From: Mycolicibacterium rutilum
Lineage (GTDB): Bacteria > Actinomycetota > Actinomycetes > Mycobacteriales > Mycobacteriaceae
Reading direction: 5' to 3'
Assembly: GCF_900108565.1 (NCBI RefSeq)
Contig: NZ_LT629971.1
Span: 3,720,001-3,784,000, forward strand
Length of the DNA stretch: 64,000 bases
Within the stretch, counting starts at the first letter, position 1. Each line of letters opens with the position of its first letter. Under the pieces are notes generated by a model. The model saw only the letters and a list, made by a program, of their open reading frames with translations, was not told where the DNA came from and made no database searches. Shown one piece after another: positions 50,573 to 59,495 of this stretch. Made by a program: the position numbers and the translations under genes.

Positions 50573-51735
50573 ACGATCGCGGGGTGTCCCGATCCGTCGG
50601 GCGGCGTAGCGACCGGGGGGTAAGTGTCGTCCTTGCCGGCGGGGGCACCGCAGGTCACGTCGAACCAGCGATGGCGGTGGCCGACGCTTTGATCGCACTC
50701 GACCCGCAGGTACGGATCACCGCGCTGGGCACCGAGCGTGGCCTGGAGACCCGGCTGGTGCCCGAGCGCGGATATCACCTCGAGCTGATCACCCCGGTAC
50801 CGCTGCCACGCAAGCTCACCGGTGACCTGCTGCGGCTGCCCGCGCGGGTGCGACGCGCGGTGCGCCAAACCCGCGCGGTGCTCGACGACGTCGAGGCGGA
50901 CGTGATCGTCGGCTTCGGCGGGTACGTCGCGGTGCCGGCCTACCTGGCCTCCCGCAGCCGGCGGCGCGGCAGGCGGGTGCCGGTGGTGGTGCACGAGGCC
51001 AACGCCAGCGCGGGCTGGGCCAACCGCCTCGGCGCGCGCTCGGCGCAGCGGGTGCTCTCGGCGGTCGCCGACCCGGGCCTCGGCAAGGTCGAGGTGGTCG
51101 GCGTCCCGGTGCGGGCGGCGATCACGGCGCTGGATCGCGCGGCACTGCGGGCGGAGGCCCGTGCGCATTTCGGGTTTGCGCCCGACGCGCGGGTGCTGTT
51201 GGTGTTCGGCGGGTCGCAGGGGGCGCAGTCGCTCAACCGAGCGGTCGCCGCGGCCGCCAAAGACCTTGCGGCTGAAGGTATCTCGGTGCTGCACGCGCAC
51301 GGGCCGAAGAACACGCTGGACCTGCCTGAACCCGCCGACGGCGACCCGCCATACCTGGCGGTGCCGTATCTGAACCGGATGGATCTCGCCTATGCGGCCG
51401 CCGACCTGGCGATCTGCCGGTCCGGGGCGATGACGGTCGCGGAGCTGACCGCGATCGGCCTGCCCGCGGTGTACGTGCCACTGCCGATCGGTAACGGCGA
51501 ACAGCGGCTCAACGCGCTGCCGGTGGTCAACGCCGGCGGGGGAGTGCTGGTCGACGACGCGGACTTGTCGCCGGCGTTCGTCGCCGACACCGTGGTGAAC
51601 CTGATGACCGACAGCGACCGGCTGCAGGCCATGACCGCGGCCGCCGCGATGGCCGGGCACCGCGACGCCGCGCAGCGCGTCGCCGAGATCGCGCTGGACG
51701 TCGCCCGCACCGCGGGCCGGAAGCGGTTGTCGTGA
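50569..51735 (+). CDS. murG: UDP-GlcNAc transferase MurG
   Basis: This 388-aa GT28 glycosyltransferase converts lipid I to lipid II. The N-terminal glycine loop is LAGGGTAGHVEPAMAVADAL, GFGGYVAVPAYLA is the second, and the donor-binding SGAMTVAEL plus GNGEQRLNA in the C-terminal half fit MurG. GTG 50569 overlaps the ftsW stop by 4 nt; internal GTGs at codons 6 and 18 would shorten it to the E. coli-like N-terminus. Confidence 0.95.
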   Translation: MNDRGVSRSVGRRSDRGVSVVLAGGGTAGHVEPAMAVADALIALDPQVRITALGTERGLETRLVPERGYHLELITPVPLPRKLTGDLLRLPARVRRAVRQTRAVLDDVEADVIVGFGGYVAVPAYLASRSRRRGRRVPVVVHEANASAGWANRLGARSAQRVLSAVADPGLGKVEVVGVPVRAAITALDRAALRAEARAHFGFAPDARVLLVFGGSQGAQSLNRAVAAAAKDLAAEGISVLHAHGPKNTLDLPEPADGDPPYLAVPYLNRMDLAYAAADLAICRSGAMTVAELTAIGLPAVYVPLPIGNGEQRLNALPVVNAGGGVLVDDADLSPAFVADTVVNLMTDSDRLQAMTAAAAMAGHRDAAQRVAEIALDVARTAGRKRLS

Positions 51736-53183
51736 CCAGCAATTCGTTGCCTGAGGAGTTGCAGCGGGTGCACATGGTCGGCATCGGCGGGGCGGGCATG
51801 TCGGGCATCGCGCGCATTCTGCTCGACCGGGGCGGCGCGGTGTCGGGGTCCGACGCCAAGGAGTCGCGGGCGGTGGCCGCGCTGCGGGCACGTGGCGCGG
51901 CGATCCGCATCGGGCACGACGCCTCCTCGCTGGACCTGCTGCCGGGCGGGCCGACCGCAGTCGTCACGACCTACGCCGCCATCCCGAAGACCAACCCCGA
52001 ACTGGTCGAGGCCAGGCGGCGCGGCATCCCGGTGATCCTGCGCCCGGTCGTGCTGGCCAAGCTGATGACCGGTGACACCACGTTGATGGTGACCGGGACG
52101 GCCGGCAAGACCACCACGACGTCGATGTTGATCGTGGCGTTGCAGCACAGCGGATTCGACCCGTCGTTCGCCGTCGGCGGCGAGCTCGGTGCTGCGGGCA
52201 CCAACGCCCATCACGGCAGCGGTGACTATTTCGTCGCCGAGGCCGACGAGAGCGACGGCTCGTTGCTCGAGTACACCCCCGACATTGCGGTGGTGACCAA
52301 CGTCGAGGCGGACCATCTCGACTACTTCGGCACCGAGCAGGCCTACGTCGAGGTGTTCGACGCGTTCATGGAACGCGTGCGCCCCGGCGGTGCGCTGGTG
52401 GCGTGCGTCGACGACCCGGGTGCGGCGGCGCTCGCCGAACGCACTGCGGCGCTGGGGATCCGGGTGCTGCGCTACGGGAGCAGCGGCGACGGCCTGGCGG
52501 GCAGGCTCGTCGACTGGGAGCAGCACGGCACCGAGGCGGTGGCCACGGTGCAGCTGGCGGGGGAGTCGCAGCCGCGCACCATGCGGCTGGCCGTGCCGGG
52601 CAGGCACATGGCGCTCAATGCGCTCGCGGCGCTGCTGGCCGCGCTGGAGGTCGGCGCGCCGGCCGACGCGGTGCTCGACGCGCTGGCGTCGTTCGAGGGC
52701 GTGCGGCGCCGCTTCGAGCTGGTCGGCACGGCGGTCGGCGTGCGGGTCTTCGACGATTACGCGCACCACCCGACGAAGGTGGCCGCGGCGTTGACCGCCG
52801 TCCGTACCCTTGCGCAGGAGTCCGGGGGCCGGGCGATCGTCGTCTTCCAGCCGCATTTGTATTCGCGCACAGAGGTTTTCGCGCGGGAATTCGGTGTCGC
52901 GCTGAGCGCCGCCGACGAGGTCTTCGTGCTCGACGTCTATGCGGCGCGCGAACAACCCATCGCCGGGGTCAGCGGCCGGACCATCGTCGAACACGTCAGC
53001 GCCCCGGTCACCTACCTGCCCGACTTCTCCGCCGTCGCCACGCAGGTAGCTGCGGTCGCCGAACCCAACGACGTCGTCGTCACCATGGGCGCCGGTGACG
53101 TGACGATGCTCGGGGCGGAGATCCTGACCGCGCTGCGGGACAAGGCCAACCGCAGCGCGCCCGGCCGTCCGGGGGCGCGATGA
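51732..53183 (+). CDS. murC: UDP-MurNAc-L-alanine ligase MurC
   Basis: This 483-aa ligase adds L-alanine to UDP-MurNAc. The Rossmann loop VGIGGAGMSGIARIL binds the nucleotide sugar, TGTAGKTTTTSML binds ATP, and EADESDGSLL, VTNVEADHLDYFG and DDYAHHPTKV follow. GTG 51732 overlaps the murG stop as GTGA; ftsQ overlaps its end as ATGA. Confidence 0.95.
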   Translation: MTSNSLPEELQRVHMVGIGGAGMSGIARILLDRGGAVSGSDAKESRAVAALRARGAAIRIGHDASSLDLLPGGPTAVVTTYAAIPKTNPELVEARRRGIPVILRPVVLAKLMTGDTTLMVTGTAGKTTTTSMLIVALQHSGFDPSFAVGGELGAAGTNAHHGSGDYFVAEADESDGSLLEYTPDIAVVTNVEADHLDYFGTEQAYVEVFDAFMERVRPGGALVACVDDPGAAALAERTAALGIRVLRYGSSGDGLAGRLVDWEQHGTEAVATVQLAGESQPRTMRLAVPGRHMALNALAALLAALEVGAPADAVLDALASFEGVRRRFELVGTAVGVRVFDDYAHHPTKVAAALTAVRTLAQESGGRAIVVFQPHLYSRTEVFAREFGVALSAADEVFVLDVYAAREQPIAGVSGRTIVEHVSAPVTYLPDFSAVATQVAAVAEPNDVVVTMGAGDVTMLGAEILTALRDKANRSAPGRPGAR

Positions 53184-54103
53184 CCGAGCCGACCGAGAGC
53201 CCCGAGACCCCGCCGGATCAGACCGACGAAACCCCCGAAACCGCCGAAGCCACAGAAACCACCGAAACAGCTTCCGTTGCAACCGATTTCGAGGGCCCGC
53301 GGCGACGGGCGCGCCGTGAGCGCGAGGAACGCCGCGCCGCGCAGGCGCGGGCCATGGCGATCGAGCAGGCCCGGCGCGAGGCCAAGCGCAAGGTGCTCGG
53401 CAAGCCGGCGGGCGAGTCGACCAAGCCCCGCCGCGGTGCGGTCCGGGGACTCAAGGTGCTGATGTGGACGGCGCTGATCAGCGTGCTGGTCGTGGGCATC
53501 GGGCTGCTGCTGTACTTCACGCCGATCATGTCGGTGCGCGACACCGTCGTCACCGGGCTGGGCGCGGTGCCGCAGGAGGAGATCGTCGCCGCCGCGGCCG
53601 TCGCGCCGGGCACCCCGCTGCTGCAGGTCAACACCGACACGGTCGCCGAACGGGTGGCGGCGATCCGGCGGGTCGCCAGCGCACGGGTGCAGCGGCAGTA
53701 CCCCTCGACGCTGCGGATCACCGTCGTCGAACGCGTGCCGGTGGTGGTCAAGGACTATCCGGACGGGCCGCACCTGTTCGACCGCGACGGCGTCGACTTC
53801 GCGATCGGGGTGCCGCCCCAGGGCGTGCCGTACCTCGACGCCGACACCCCGGGCCCCAACGATCCGCCGACCAAGGCGGCGCTGCAGGTGATGACGTCGC
53901 TGCGGCCCGAGGTCGCCGCGCAGGTCGCCAGGATCGCGGCGCCCTCGGTCGCGGCCATCACCCTGCAACTCGTCGACGGCAGGCAGGTCGTGTGGGGTAC
54001 CACCGACCGCACCGAGGAGAAGGCCGTCAAGCTCGGCGCGCTGCTCACCCAGCCGGGCCGGACCTACGACGTGTCCAGTCCGGACCTGCCGACGGTGAAG
54101 TGA
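53180..54103 (+). CDS. ftsQ: Division protein FtsQ
   Basis: The 307-aa protein has an acidic Thr/Glu-rich start, a basic coiled stretch (RRRARREREERRAAQARAM), one transmembrane helix (about 93-113, VLMWTALISVLVVGIGLLLYF), then a POTRA domain (SVRDTVVTGLGAVPQEEIV) and beta domain (YPSTLRITVVERVPVVV). This is FtsQ, the scaffold for FtsB and FtsL. ATG 53180 overlaps murC by 4 nt. It ends the coupled part of the cluster; ftsZ has its own promoter region. Confidence 0.93.
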   Translation: MTEPTESPETPPDQTDETPETAEATETTETASVATDFEGPRRRARREREERRAAQARAMAIEQARREAKRKVLGKPAGESTKPRRGAVRGLKVLMWTALISVLVVGIGLLLYFTPIMSVRDTVVTGLGAVPQEEIVAAAAVAPGTPLLQVNTDTVAERVAAIRRVASARVQRQYPSTLRITVVERVPVVVKDYPDGPHLFDRDGVDFAIGVPPQGVPYLDADTPGPNDPPTKAALQVMTSLRPEVAAQVARIAAPSVAAITLQLVDGRQVVWGTTDRTEEKAVKLGALLTQPGRTYDVSSPDLPTVK

Positions 54104-54191
54104 GCCGCGCACAGAAAAGTTGCGCGAAAAAATCCGCGCGCGTGTCGGCGCGCCTGCATGGCTAGCCCGCGACCTCGCCTTAGCGTTCTGG

Positions 54192-54243
54192 TTGCGCTGA
54201 ACAACTTGACATAACTATAACCCTCTGGTTGAGGTTTAGGGTT
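54192..54243 (+). promoter_or_regulatory. ftsZ promoter region with dyad
   Basis: TTGCGC (54192-54197) and TATAAC (54216-54221) are separated by 18 bp. AACCCT (54219) and AGGGTT (54238) form an inverted repeat overlapping the -10, with an inner CCTC/GAGG dyad. A perfect TTGACA at 54206-54211 lacks a good -10 at normal spacing. Confidence 0.5.
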
Positions 54244-54297
54244 TGCCAAACAGCAGTCGGCGTGTCGTCAGGCAACCTGGGAGGAAGGGCGAACGCG

Positions 54298-55461
54298 ATG
54301 ACCCCCCCACATAACTACCTCGCCGTCATCAAGGTGGTCGGCATCGGCGGTGGCGGCGTCAACGCTGTCAACCGGATGATCGAGCAGGGCCTCAAGGGCG
54401 TGGAGTTCATCGCCATCAACACCGACGCGCAGGCGTTGTTGATGAGCGACGCCGATGTGAAGCTCGACGTCGGTCGCGACTCGACCCGTGGTCTCGGCGC
54501 GGGCGCCGACCCCGAGGTCGGGCGCAAGGCCGCAGAAGACGCCAAGGACGACATCGAGGAACTCCTGCGCGGAGCCGACATGGTGTTCGTCACCGCCGGC
54601 GAGGGTGGCGGCACGGGCACCGGCGGCGCGCCGGTCGTGGCCTCGATCGCCCGCAAGCTCGGCGCCCTGACCGTAGGCGTGGTGACGCGACCGTTCTCCT
54701 TCGAGGGCAAGCGGCGCAGCAACCAGGCCGAGAACGGCATCCAGGCGTTGCGGGAGAGCTGCGACACGCTCATCGTGATCCCGAACGACCGGCTGTTGCA
54801 GATGGGCGACGCCGCGGTCTCGCTGATGGACGCGTTCCGCAGCGCCGACGAGGTACTGCTCAACGGCGTGCAGGGCATCACCGACCTGATCACCACCCCG
54901 GGCCTGATCAACGTCGACTTCGCCGACGTCAAGGGTGTGATGAGCGGCGCGGGCACCGCGCTGATGGGCATCGGCTCGGCGCGCGGCGACGGGCGTGCGC
55001 TCAAGGCCGCCGAGATCGCGATCAACTCGCCGCTGCTCGAAGCGTCGATGGAAGGTGCGCAAGGCGTGCTGCTCTCGGTCGCCGGCGGCAGTGACCTCGG
55101 GCTGTTCGAGATCAACGAGGCCGCGTCGCTGGTGCAGGACGCCGCGCACCCGGACGCGAACATCATCTTCGGCACCGTGATCGACGACTCGCTCGGCGAC
55201 GAGGTCCGCGTGACCGTGATCGCCGCGGGCTTCGACTCCGCCGGACCGAGCCGCAAGCCGGTGGTCAGCCCCGCCGAGGGACAAGCGCAGGGGCAAGGCA
55301 TCGCTCCCGGGCGGGCGGGCAAGGTCGCCACCTCGCTGTTCGACAGCGCCGACCCGGCCAGCGTCCCGGTGCACACCAACGGCGCGACGGTCAGCATCGG
55401 TGGTGACGACGGCGGCATCTCCGACGACGACGTCGACGTGCCGCCGTTCATGCGCCACTGA
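54298..55461 (+). CDS. ftsZ: Tubulin-like division GTPase FtsZ
   Basis: This 387-aa GTPase forms the Z ring. The tubulin signature GEGGGTGTGGAPVVASIA, NTDAQALL and the T7 loop NVDFADVKGVMSGAG are intact. The C-terminal peptide DDDVDVPPFMRH is the binding site for SepF and FtsW in mycobacteria. ATG 54298 has GGGAGGAAGGG about 8 nt upstream; the open frame further upstream overlaps the promoter and is not used. Confidence 0.97.
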   Translation: MTPPHNYLAVIKVVGIGGGGVNAVNRMIEQGLKGVEFIAINTDAQALLMSDADVKLDVGRDSTRGLGAGADPEVGRKAAEDAKDDIEELLRGADMVFVTAGEGGGTGTGGAPVVASIARKLGALTVGVVTRPFSFEGKRRSNQAENGIQALRESCDTLIVIPNDRLLQMGDAAVSLMDAFRSADEVLLNGVQGITDLITTPGLINVDFADVKGVMSGAGTALMGIGSARGDGRALKAAEIAINSPLLEASMEGAQGVLLSVAGGSDLGLFEINEAASLVQDAAHPDANIIFGTVIDDSLGDEVRVTVIAAGFDSAGPSRKPVVSPAEGQAQGQGIAPGRAGKVATSLFDSADPASVPVHTNGATVSIGGDDGGISDDDVDVPPFMRH

Positions 55462-55483
55462 TCGAGCGGCGATACTGGCGACC

Positions 55484-56200
55484 GTGACGGTTCGCATACG
55501 GCGCGTGACCACGACGCGGGCCGGCGGCGTCTCCGCGTCGCCGTACGACAGCTTCAACCTCGGCGACCACGTCGGTGACGATCCGGCCGCCGTCGCGGCC
55601 AACCGCAAGCGGCTCGGCGAGGCGATCGGGCTGGGTGCCGACGGGATCGTGTGGATGAATCAGGTGCACAGCAGCAACGTCGCCGTCATCGACGACAGCT
55701 GGAAAGCCGGCGGGGATCCGATCGACAAAACCGACGCTTTGGTGACCACCAGGCGACGTTTGGCTTTAGCGGTGGTGACCGCCGATTGTGTTCCGGTTTT
55801 GTTGGCCGATGCGCGCGCCGGCGTGGTGGCCGGTGCGCACGCCGGCCGGGTGGGCGCGCAGAACGGCATCGTCGTGCGCACGGTCGAGGCGATGCAGTCG
55901 CTGGGGGCGCGCGTCGAGGACATCTCGGCGCTGCTCGGACCGGCGGTCAGCGGCCGCAACTACGAGGTGCCCGCGGCGATGGCGGCCGGGGTGGAGTCGG
56001 CGCTGCCCGGAAGCCGCACGACGACGGCCAAGGGCACTCCCGGCCTCGATCTGCGAGCCGGGATCGCAAGGCAGCTAACAACTTTGGGCGTCACCGCGAT
56101 CGACGTCGACCCGCGCTGCACTGTCGCCGACGTCAATCTGTTCAGCCATCGCCGCGGCGCGCCGACCGGACGGCTGGCGTCACTGGTGTGGATGGAGTGA
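55484..56200 (+). CDS. YfiH-family polyphenol oxidase/purine nucleoside enzyme
   Basis: This 238-aa member of the YfiH/LACC1 (DUF152) family has zinc ligands MNQVHSSNV (His), VTADCVPVLLAD (Cys) and VAGAHAGRVG (His). Family enzymes have been assigned purine nucleoside phosphorylase/adenosine deaminase or, in E. coli, peptidoglycan-editing activity; the dcw context fits the latter but does not prove it. GTG 55484 gives the usual N-terminus VTVRIRRVTTTRAGG. A patch around 55720-55815 is poorer in GC than the surroundings. Confidence 0.9.
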   Translation: MTVRIRRVTTTRAGGVSASPYDSFNLGDHVGDDPAAVAANRKRLGEAIGLGADGIVWMNQVHSSNVAVIDDSWKAGGDPIDKTDALVTTRRRLALAVVTADCVPVLLADARAGVVAGAHAGRVGAQNGIVVRTVEAMQSLGARVEDISALLGPAVSGRNYEVPAAMAAGVESALPGSRTTTAKGTPGLDLRAGIARQLTTLGVTAIDVDPRCTVADVNLFSHRRGAPTGRLASLVWME

Positions 56201-57000
56201 CAGACACCGTGTCGACGTCCCGGGAACGTGAACTGGCCGAGAATCTGGCGGCCGTGCGCGAGCGACTGGCCGCTGCCGCGGAGGCCGCCGGACGCGCTGT
56301 CGACGAAATCGAACTGCTGCCGGTGACGAAATTCTTTCCGGCCGCCGATGTCATTGTTTTGCGCCGTTTAGGGTGCCCGGCTTTTGGCGAATCCCGCGAG
56401 CAGGAGGCGTCGAATAAGGCCAAAGAAATCGCCGAATTAACCGATATCGCGCCGATTCGCTGGCACATGATCGGTCGTATTCAACGCAATAAAGCGCGCG
56501 CAGTGGCGGGCTGGGCCTACGCCGCGCACTCGGTCGACAGCGCCAAGCTGCTCGCGGCCCTCGACCGCGCCGCCCGCGAGGCCCTCGACGAGGGGCGGCG
56601 CTCCGAACCGCTGCGGGTCTACATCCAGTTGAGCCTGGACGCCGACGAGAACCGCGGCGGCGTCGACATCGACGACCCGCGCGCCGTCGACGACCTGTGC
56701 GCAACCGCGCACGATGCGGCCGGATTGCGGCTCGCCGGGGTGATGGCGATTCCGCCGCTGGGCTCCGACGCGGACGCGGCGTTCGCCCGGTTGCAGGCCG
56801 AACATCAACGGCTGCAACACGACTACGACCAGCGGCTTGAGCTGTCGGCGGGGATGTCCAGCGATCTTGAACTCGCGGTGAAACACGGCTCGACGTGTGT
56901 GCGTGTCGGTACCGCGTTATTGGGGCAACGTCCTCTACCGTCACCAGAAGTAGTCACTCCAGTCACATCTTCATCACAGACACCACAGTCCAGGTCATGA
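56197..57000 (+). CDS. YggS-type PLP homeostasis protein
   Basis: This 267-aa single-domain PLP carrier has the lysine in ELLPVTKFFPAAD, HMIGRIQRNKARAV, and the C-terminal SAGMSSDLELAVKHGSTCVRVGTALLG. It buffers pyridoxal phosphate and has no known catalysis. GTG 56197 overlaps the YfiH stop by 4 nt. A stretch at 56330-56505 is notably AT-rich (TTT, TTA, ATT, AAA codons). It precedes sepF by 13 nt, the usual actinobacterial order. Confidence 0.93.
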   Translation: MTDTVSTSRERELAENLAAVRERLAAAAEAAGRAVDEIELLPVTKFFPAADVIVLRRLGCPAFGESREQEASNKAKEIAELTDIAPIRWHMIGRIQRNKARAVAGWAYAAHSVDSAKLLAALDRAAREALDEGRRSEPLRVYIQLSLDADENRGGVDIDDPRAVDDLCATAHDAAGLRLAGVMAIPPLGSDADAAFARLQAEHQRLQHDYDQRLELSAGMSSDLELAVKHGSTCVRVGTALLGQRPLPSPEVVTPVTSSSQTPQSRS

Positions 57001-57013
57001 GAAGGGTCGAGCG

Positions 57014-57658
57014 ATGAGCACACTTCACAAGGTCAAGGCCTACTTCGGTATGGCCCCGATGGATGACTACGACGACGAGTACTACGAGGACGACGATCGC
57101 GGCGCCTCGCGGGGGTACTCGCGTCGTGGTCGCGACTTCGACGACGACGGTTACCTCGATCGGGGTGCGCCGAGCTCGCGGTTCGACGACCGCGAATACG
57201 ACGAACCGCCGGCCGGTTACCGCGGCGGCTACGCCGACGAGCGGTTCGAGCCGCGGATGCGCGTGCCGCGCGAGTTCGAGCGGCCCGCGCCCCGGTTCGG
57301 CGCGATGCGCGGCGCGACCCGTGGCGCGTTGGCGATGGATCCGCGCCGGATGGCCGAGCTGTTCGAGGCCGGCAGCCCGCTGTCGAAGATCACCACGCTG
57401 CGCCCCAAGGACTACAGCGAGGCCCGCACTATCGGTGAGCGGTTCCGCGACGGCACCCCGGTGATCATGGACCTGGTCTCGATGGACAACGCCGACGCCA
57501 AGCGGCTGGTGGACTTCGCCGCCGGCCTCGCCTTCGCCCTGCGCGGGTCGTTCGACAAGGTCGCGACCAAGGTGTTCCTGCTGTCACCGGCCGACATCGA
57601 CGTCACCGCCGAGGAGCGGCGGCGCATCGCCGAAGCCGGCTTCTACGCCTATCAGTAG
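57014..57658 (+). CDS. sepF: Division protein SepF
   Basis: This 214-aa Z-ring anchor has an N-terminal membrane-targeting amphipathic helix (MSTLHKVKAYFGM), a long acidic/Arg/Tyr/Gly-rich linker (about 17-110) and the conserved C-terminal SepF domain from LRPKDYSEARTIGERFRDG to the end. It binds the FtsZ C-terminal peptide and lipids, and replaces FtsA and ZipA, which mycobacteria lack. Confidence 0.95.
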   Translation: MSTLHKVKAYFGMAPMDDYDDEYYEDDDRGASRGYSRRGRDFDDDGYLDRGAPSSRFDDREYDEPPAGYRGGYADERFEPRMRVPREFERPAPRFGAMRGATRGALAMDPRRMAELFEAGSPLSKITTLRPKDYSEARTIGERFRDGTPVIMDLVSMDNADAKRLVDFAAGLAFALRGSFDKVATKVFLLSPADIDVTAEERRRIAEAGFYAYQ

Positions 57659-57765
57659 GTCTCACCGGGGACAGGTAGGCTGGCGTCGCGCTCGAGCTGA
57701 ACAGCTCGGGCGCTGACCCCTGTATCCAATGTCACACCTCTGCCCCGCAGTGAGGACGGCTGTCG

Positions 57766-58056
57766 TTGTCGCTCTTCTTCGAGATCCTGGGCTTCGCCCT
57801 GTTCGTATTCTGGCTACTGCTGATCGCCCGGGTAGTGGTCGAGTTCATCCGTTCGTTCTCCCGGGACTGGCACCCGAAGGGCGCGACGGTGGTGATCCTC
57901 GAGGTGATCATGACGGTGACCGACCCGCCGGTGAAACTGCTGCGCCGGCTCATTCCCCAGCTCACCATCGGTGCGGTGCGGTTCGACCTGTCGATCATGG
58001 TGCTGCTGCTCGTCGCGTTCATCGGGATGCAGCTGGCGTTCGGCGCGGCCGCCTGA
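57766..58056 (+). CDS. YggT-family membrane protein
   Basis: This 96-aa protein has two hydrophobic segments (IIGFALFVFWLLLIARVV-like N-terminus and DLSIMVLLLVAFIGMQL) and the conserved TDPPVKLLRRLIP between them, the YggT signature. Its role is unknown, but it is constant between sepF and divIVA in Gram-positives. TTG 57766 is the start, with TGAGGAC upstream. The 107-nt gap before it holds a hairpin (GAGCTG/CAGCTC around 57693-57706). Confidence 0.9.
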   Translation: MSLFFEILGFALFVFWLLLIARVVVEFIRSFSRDWHPKGATVVILEVIMTVTDPPVKLLRRLIPQLTIGAVRFDLSIMVLLLVAFIGMQLAFGAAA

Positions 58057-58174
58057 AAACGCCCGCCGCAGCGCGGGATCCGTATCGGCCGGGTTGCGCA
58101 AAACTGCTGTTTGCCGGGGCGGGTTCACACCCTTCAAATGAGCGCAGAAATCGAGTCCGGGCGTCCCCGCATGA

Positions 58175-58197
58175 TTGAAATTCGGTCTTAATTTCAA
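58175..58197 (+). promoter_or_regulatory. 8-bp inverted repeat upstream of wag31
   Basis: TTGAAATT, 7 nt, AATTTCAA is a perfect inverted repeat in the 250-nt gap before wag31, in a strongly AT-richer segment. It stands about 65 nt upstream of a TACACT -10-like hexamer (58262-58267), where an activator or repressor could bind. Confidence 0.5.
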
Positions 58198-58306
58198 CCT
58201 CTTCTGCTACGGCCGCGGCTGGTGTGACAGGATGGACGCCAGTTACGTTCCAACAAGGCTTTACACTTTGAGATCGGTTGACGGTCCAGACTTCAAGGGG
58301 GCGACA

Positions 58307-59125
58307 ATGCCGCTCACACCCGCCGACGTCCACAACGTCGCGTTCAGCAAGCCGCCCATCGGCAAACGCGGTTACAACGAGGACGAGGTCGATGCGTTCC
58401 TCGACTTGGTGGAGAACGAGCTGACGCGGCTCATCGAGGAGAACACCGATCTGCGGCAGCGTGTAGCCGAACTGGACCAGGAGTTGGCCAGCGCCCGCTC
58501 CGGTGGCGCCAGCTCGGGTGGGCAGTCGACGCAGGCGATCCCGCACTTCGAGCCGACGCCCGAGCCGGCGCCGCAGCCCGCTCCGCAGCCGGTCTACGAG
58601 GCGCCGTCCGCGCAGGCCAGCGAGGACCAGACGCTCAAGGCGGCCAAGGTGCTCAGCCTCGCCCAGGACACCGCCGACCGGCTGACCAGCACGGCCAAGG
58701 CCGAGTCCGACAAGCTGCTCGCCGATGCGCGCGCCCAGGCCGACGCGATGGTCAGCGAGGCCCGTCAGACCGCGGAGACCACCGTCACCGAGGCTCGGCA
58801 GCGCGCCGACGCCATGCTCGCCGACGCCCAGACCCGCTCCGAGGCGCAGCTGCGCCAGGCTCAGGAGAAGGCCGACGCGCTGCAGGCCGACGCGGAGCGC
58901 AAGCACTCCGAGATCATGGGCACCATCAACCAGCAGCGCACCGTGCTCGAGGGTCGCCTCGAACAGCTGCGCACCTTCGAGCGTGAGTACCGCACCCGGC
59001 TCAAGACCTATCTGGAATCGCAGCTCGAGGAGCTCGGGCAGCGCGGCTCGGCCGCGCCGGTGGACTCCAGCGCCGGAAACGATGGTGGCGGCGGGTTCAA
59101 CCAGTTCAACCGGGGCAACAACTGA
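58307..59125 (+). CDS. wag31: Polar growth protein Wag31 (DivIVA)
   Basis: This 272-aa coiled-coil protein marks the growing pole. The N-terminal DivIVA domain begins PLTPADVHNVAFSKPPIGKRGY, which holds the membrane-binding residues, followed by a short coiled coil, a Pro/Gln-rich linker (about 65-103) and long coiled coils from about 110 to 245. Thr75 in STQAIP corresponds in position to the PknA/PknB-phosphorylated Thr73 of M. tuberculosis. ATG 58307 has CAAGGGGGCG upstream. The longer frame is a shadow. Confidence 0.95.
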   Translation: MPLTPADVHNVAFSKPPIGKRGYNEDEVDAFLDLVENELTRLIEENTDLRQRVAELDQELASARSGGASSGGQSTQAIPHFEPTPEPAPQPAPQPVYEAPSAQASEDQTLKAAKVLSLAQDTADRLTSTAKAESDKLLADARAQADAMVSEARQTAETTVTEARQRADAMLADAQTRSEAQLRQAQEKADALQADAERKHSEIMGTINQQRTVLEGRLEQLRTFEREYRTRLKTYLESQLEELGQRGSAAPVDSSAGNDGGGGFNQFNRGNN

Positions 59126-59150
59126 ATCCACTTCAACCGAGGGTTGATCA

Positions 59151-59495
59151 ATGCTGATCGTCGCGCTCGTCCTCGCTGTCATCGGCCTTGCGGCGCTGGT
59201 GACCGCCGTCGTCACCAGCAATGAGCTGATCGCCTGGGTCTGCATCGCGGCCAGCCTGGTGGGTGTGGTGCTGCTCATCGTCGACGCCGTGCGGGACCGG
59301 TCCAAGGGCAGAGCCGACGACGCCGGGGCCGGTGCCGCCGAGCCCGAACCCGAGGTCGAGTACTACGAGGACTACCCCGACGAGGACACCACCGCGGTGG
59401 CCGAGCCGGACCCGGCTGATACTTATTCCGACTCTGCGGACGCCGAGACCACCGTCGTGGAACAGGCCGAGACCGACGAGGACGCCAGCCGCTAA
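59151..59495 (+). CDS. Small acidic membrane protein (Rv2144c-like)
   Basis: This 114-aa protein has two transmembrane helices (LIVALVLAVIGLAALVTAVVT and LIAWVCIAASLVGVVLLIVDAV) and an acidic tail of about 60 residues rich in Asp, Glu and Tyr. It is co-directional with wag31 with 25 nt between them, so it likely shares its transcript. The function is unknown. Its TAA overlaps the stop of the convergent phosphoribosyltransferase gene by CTA. Confidence 0.87.
   Translation: MLIVALVLAVIGLAALVTAVVTSNELIAWVCIAASLVGVVLLIVDAVRDRSKGRADDAGAGAAEPEPEVEYYEDYPDEDTTAVAEPDPADTYSDSADAETTVVEQAETDEDASR

Noticed and set aside
54206..54211. Perfect TTGACA taken as ftsZ -35
   Set aside because: No acceptable -10 at 16-19 bp; TATAAC lies only 4 bp downstream, so it needs another -35.
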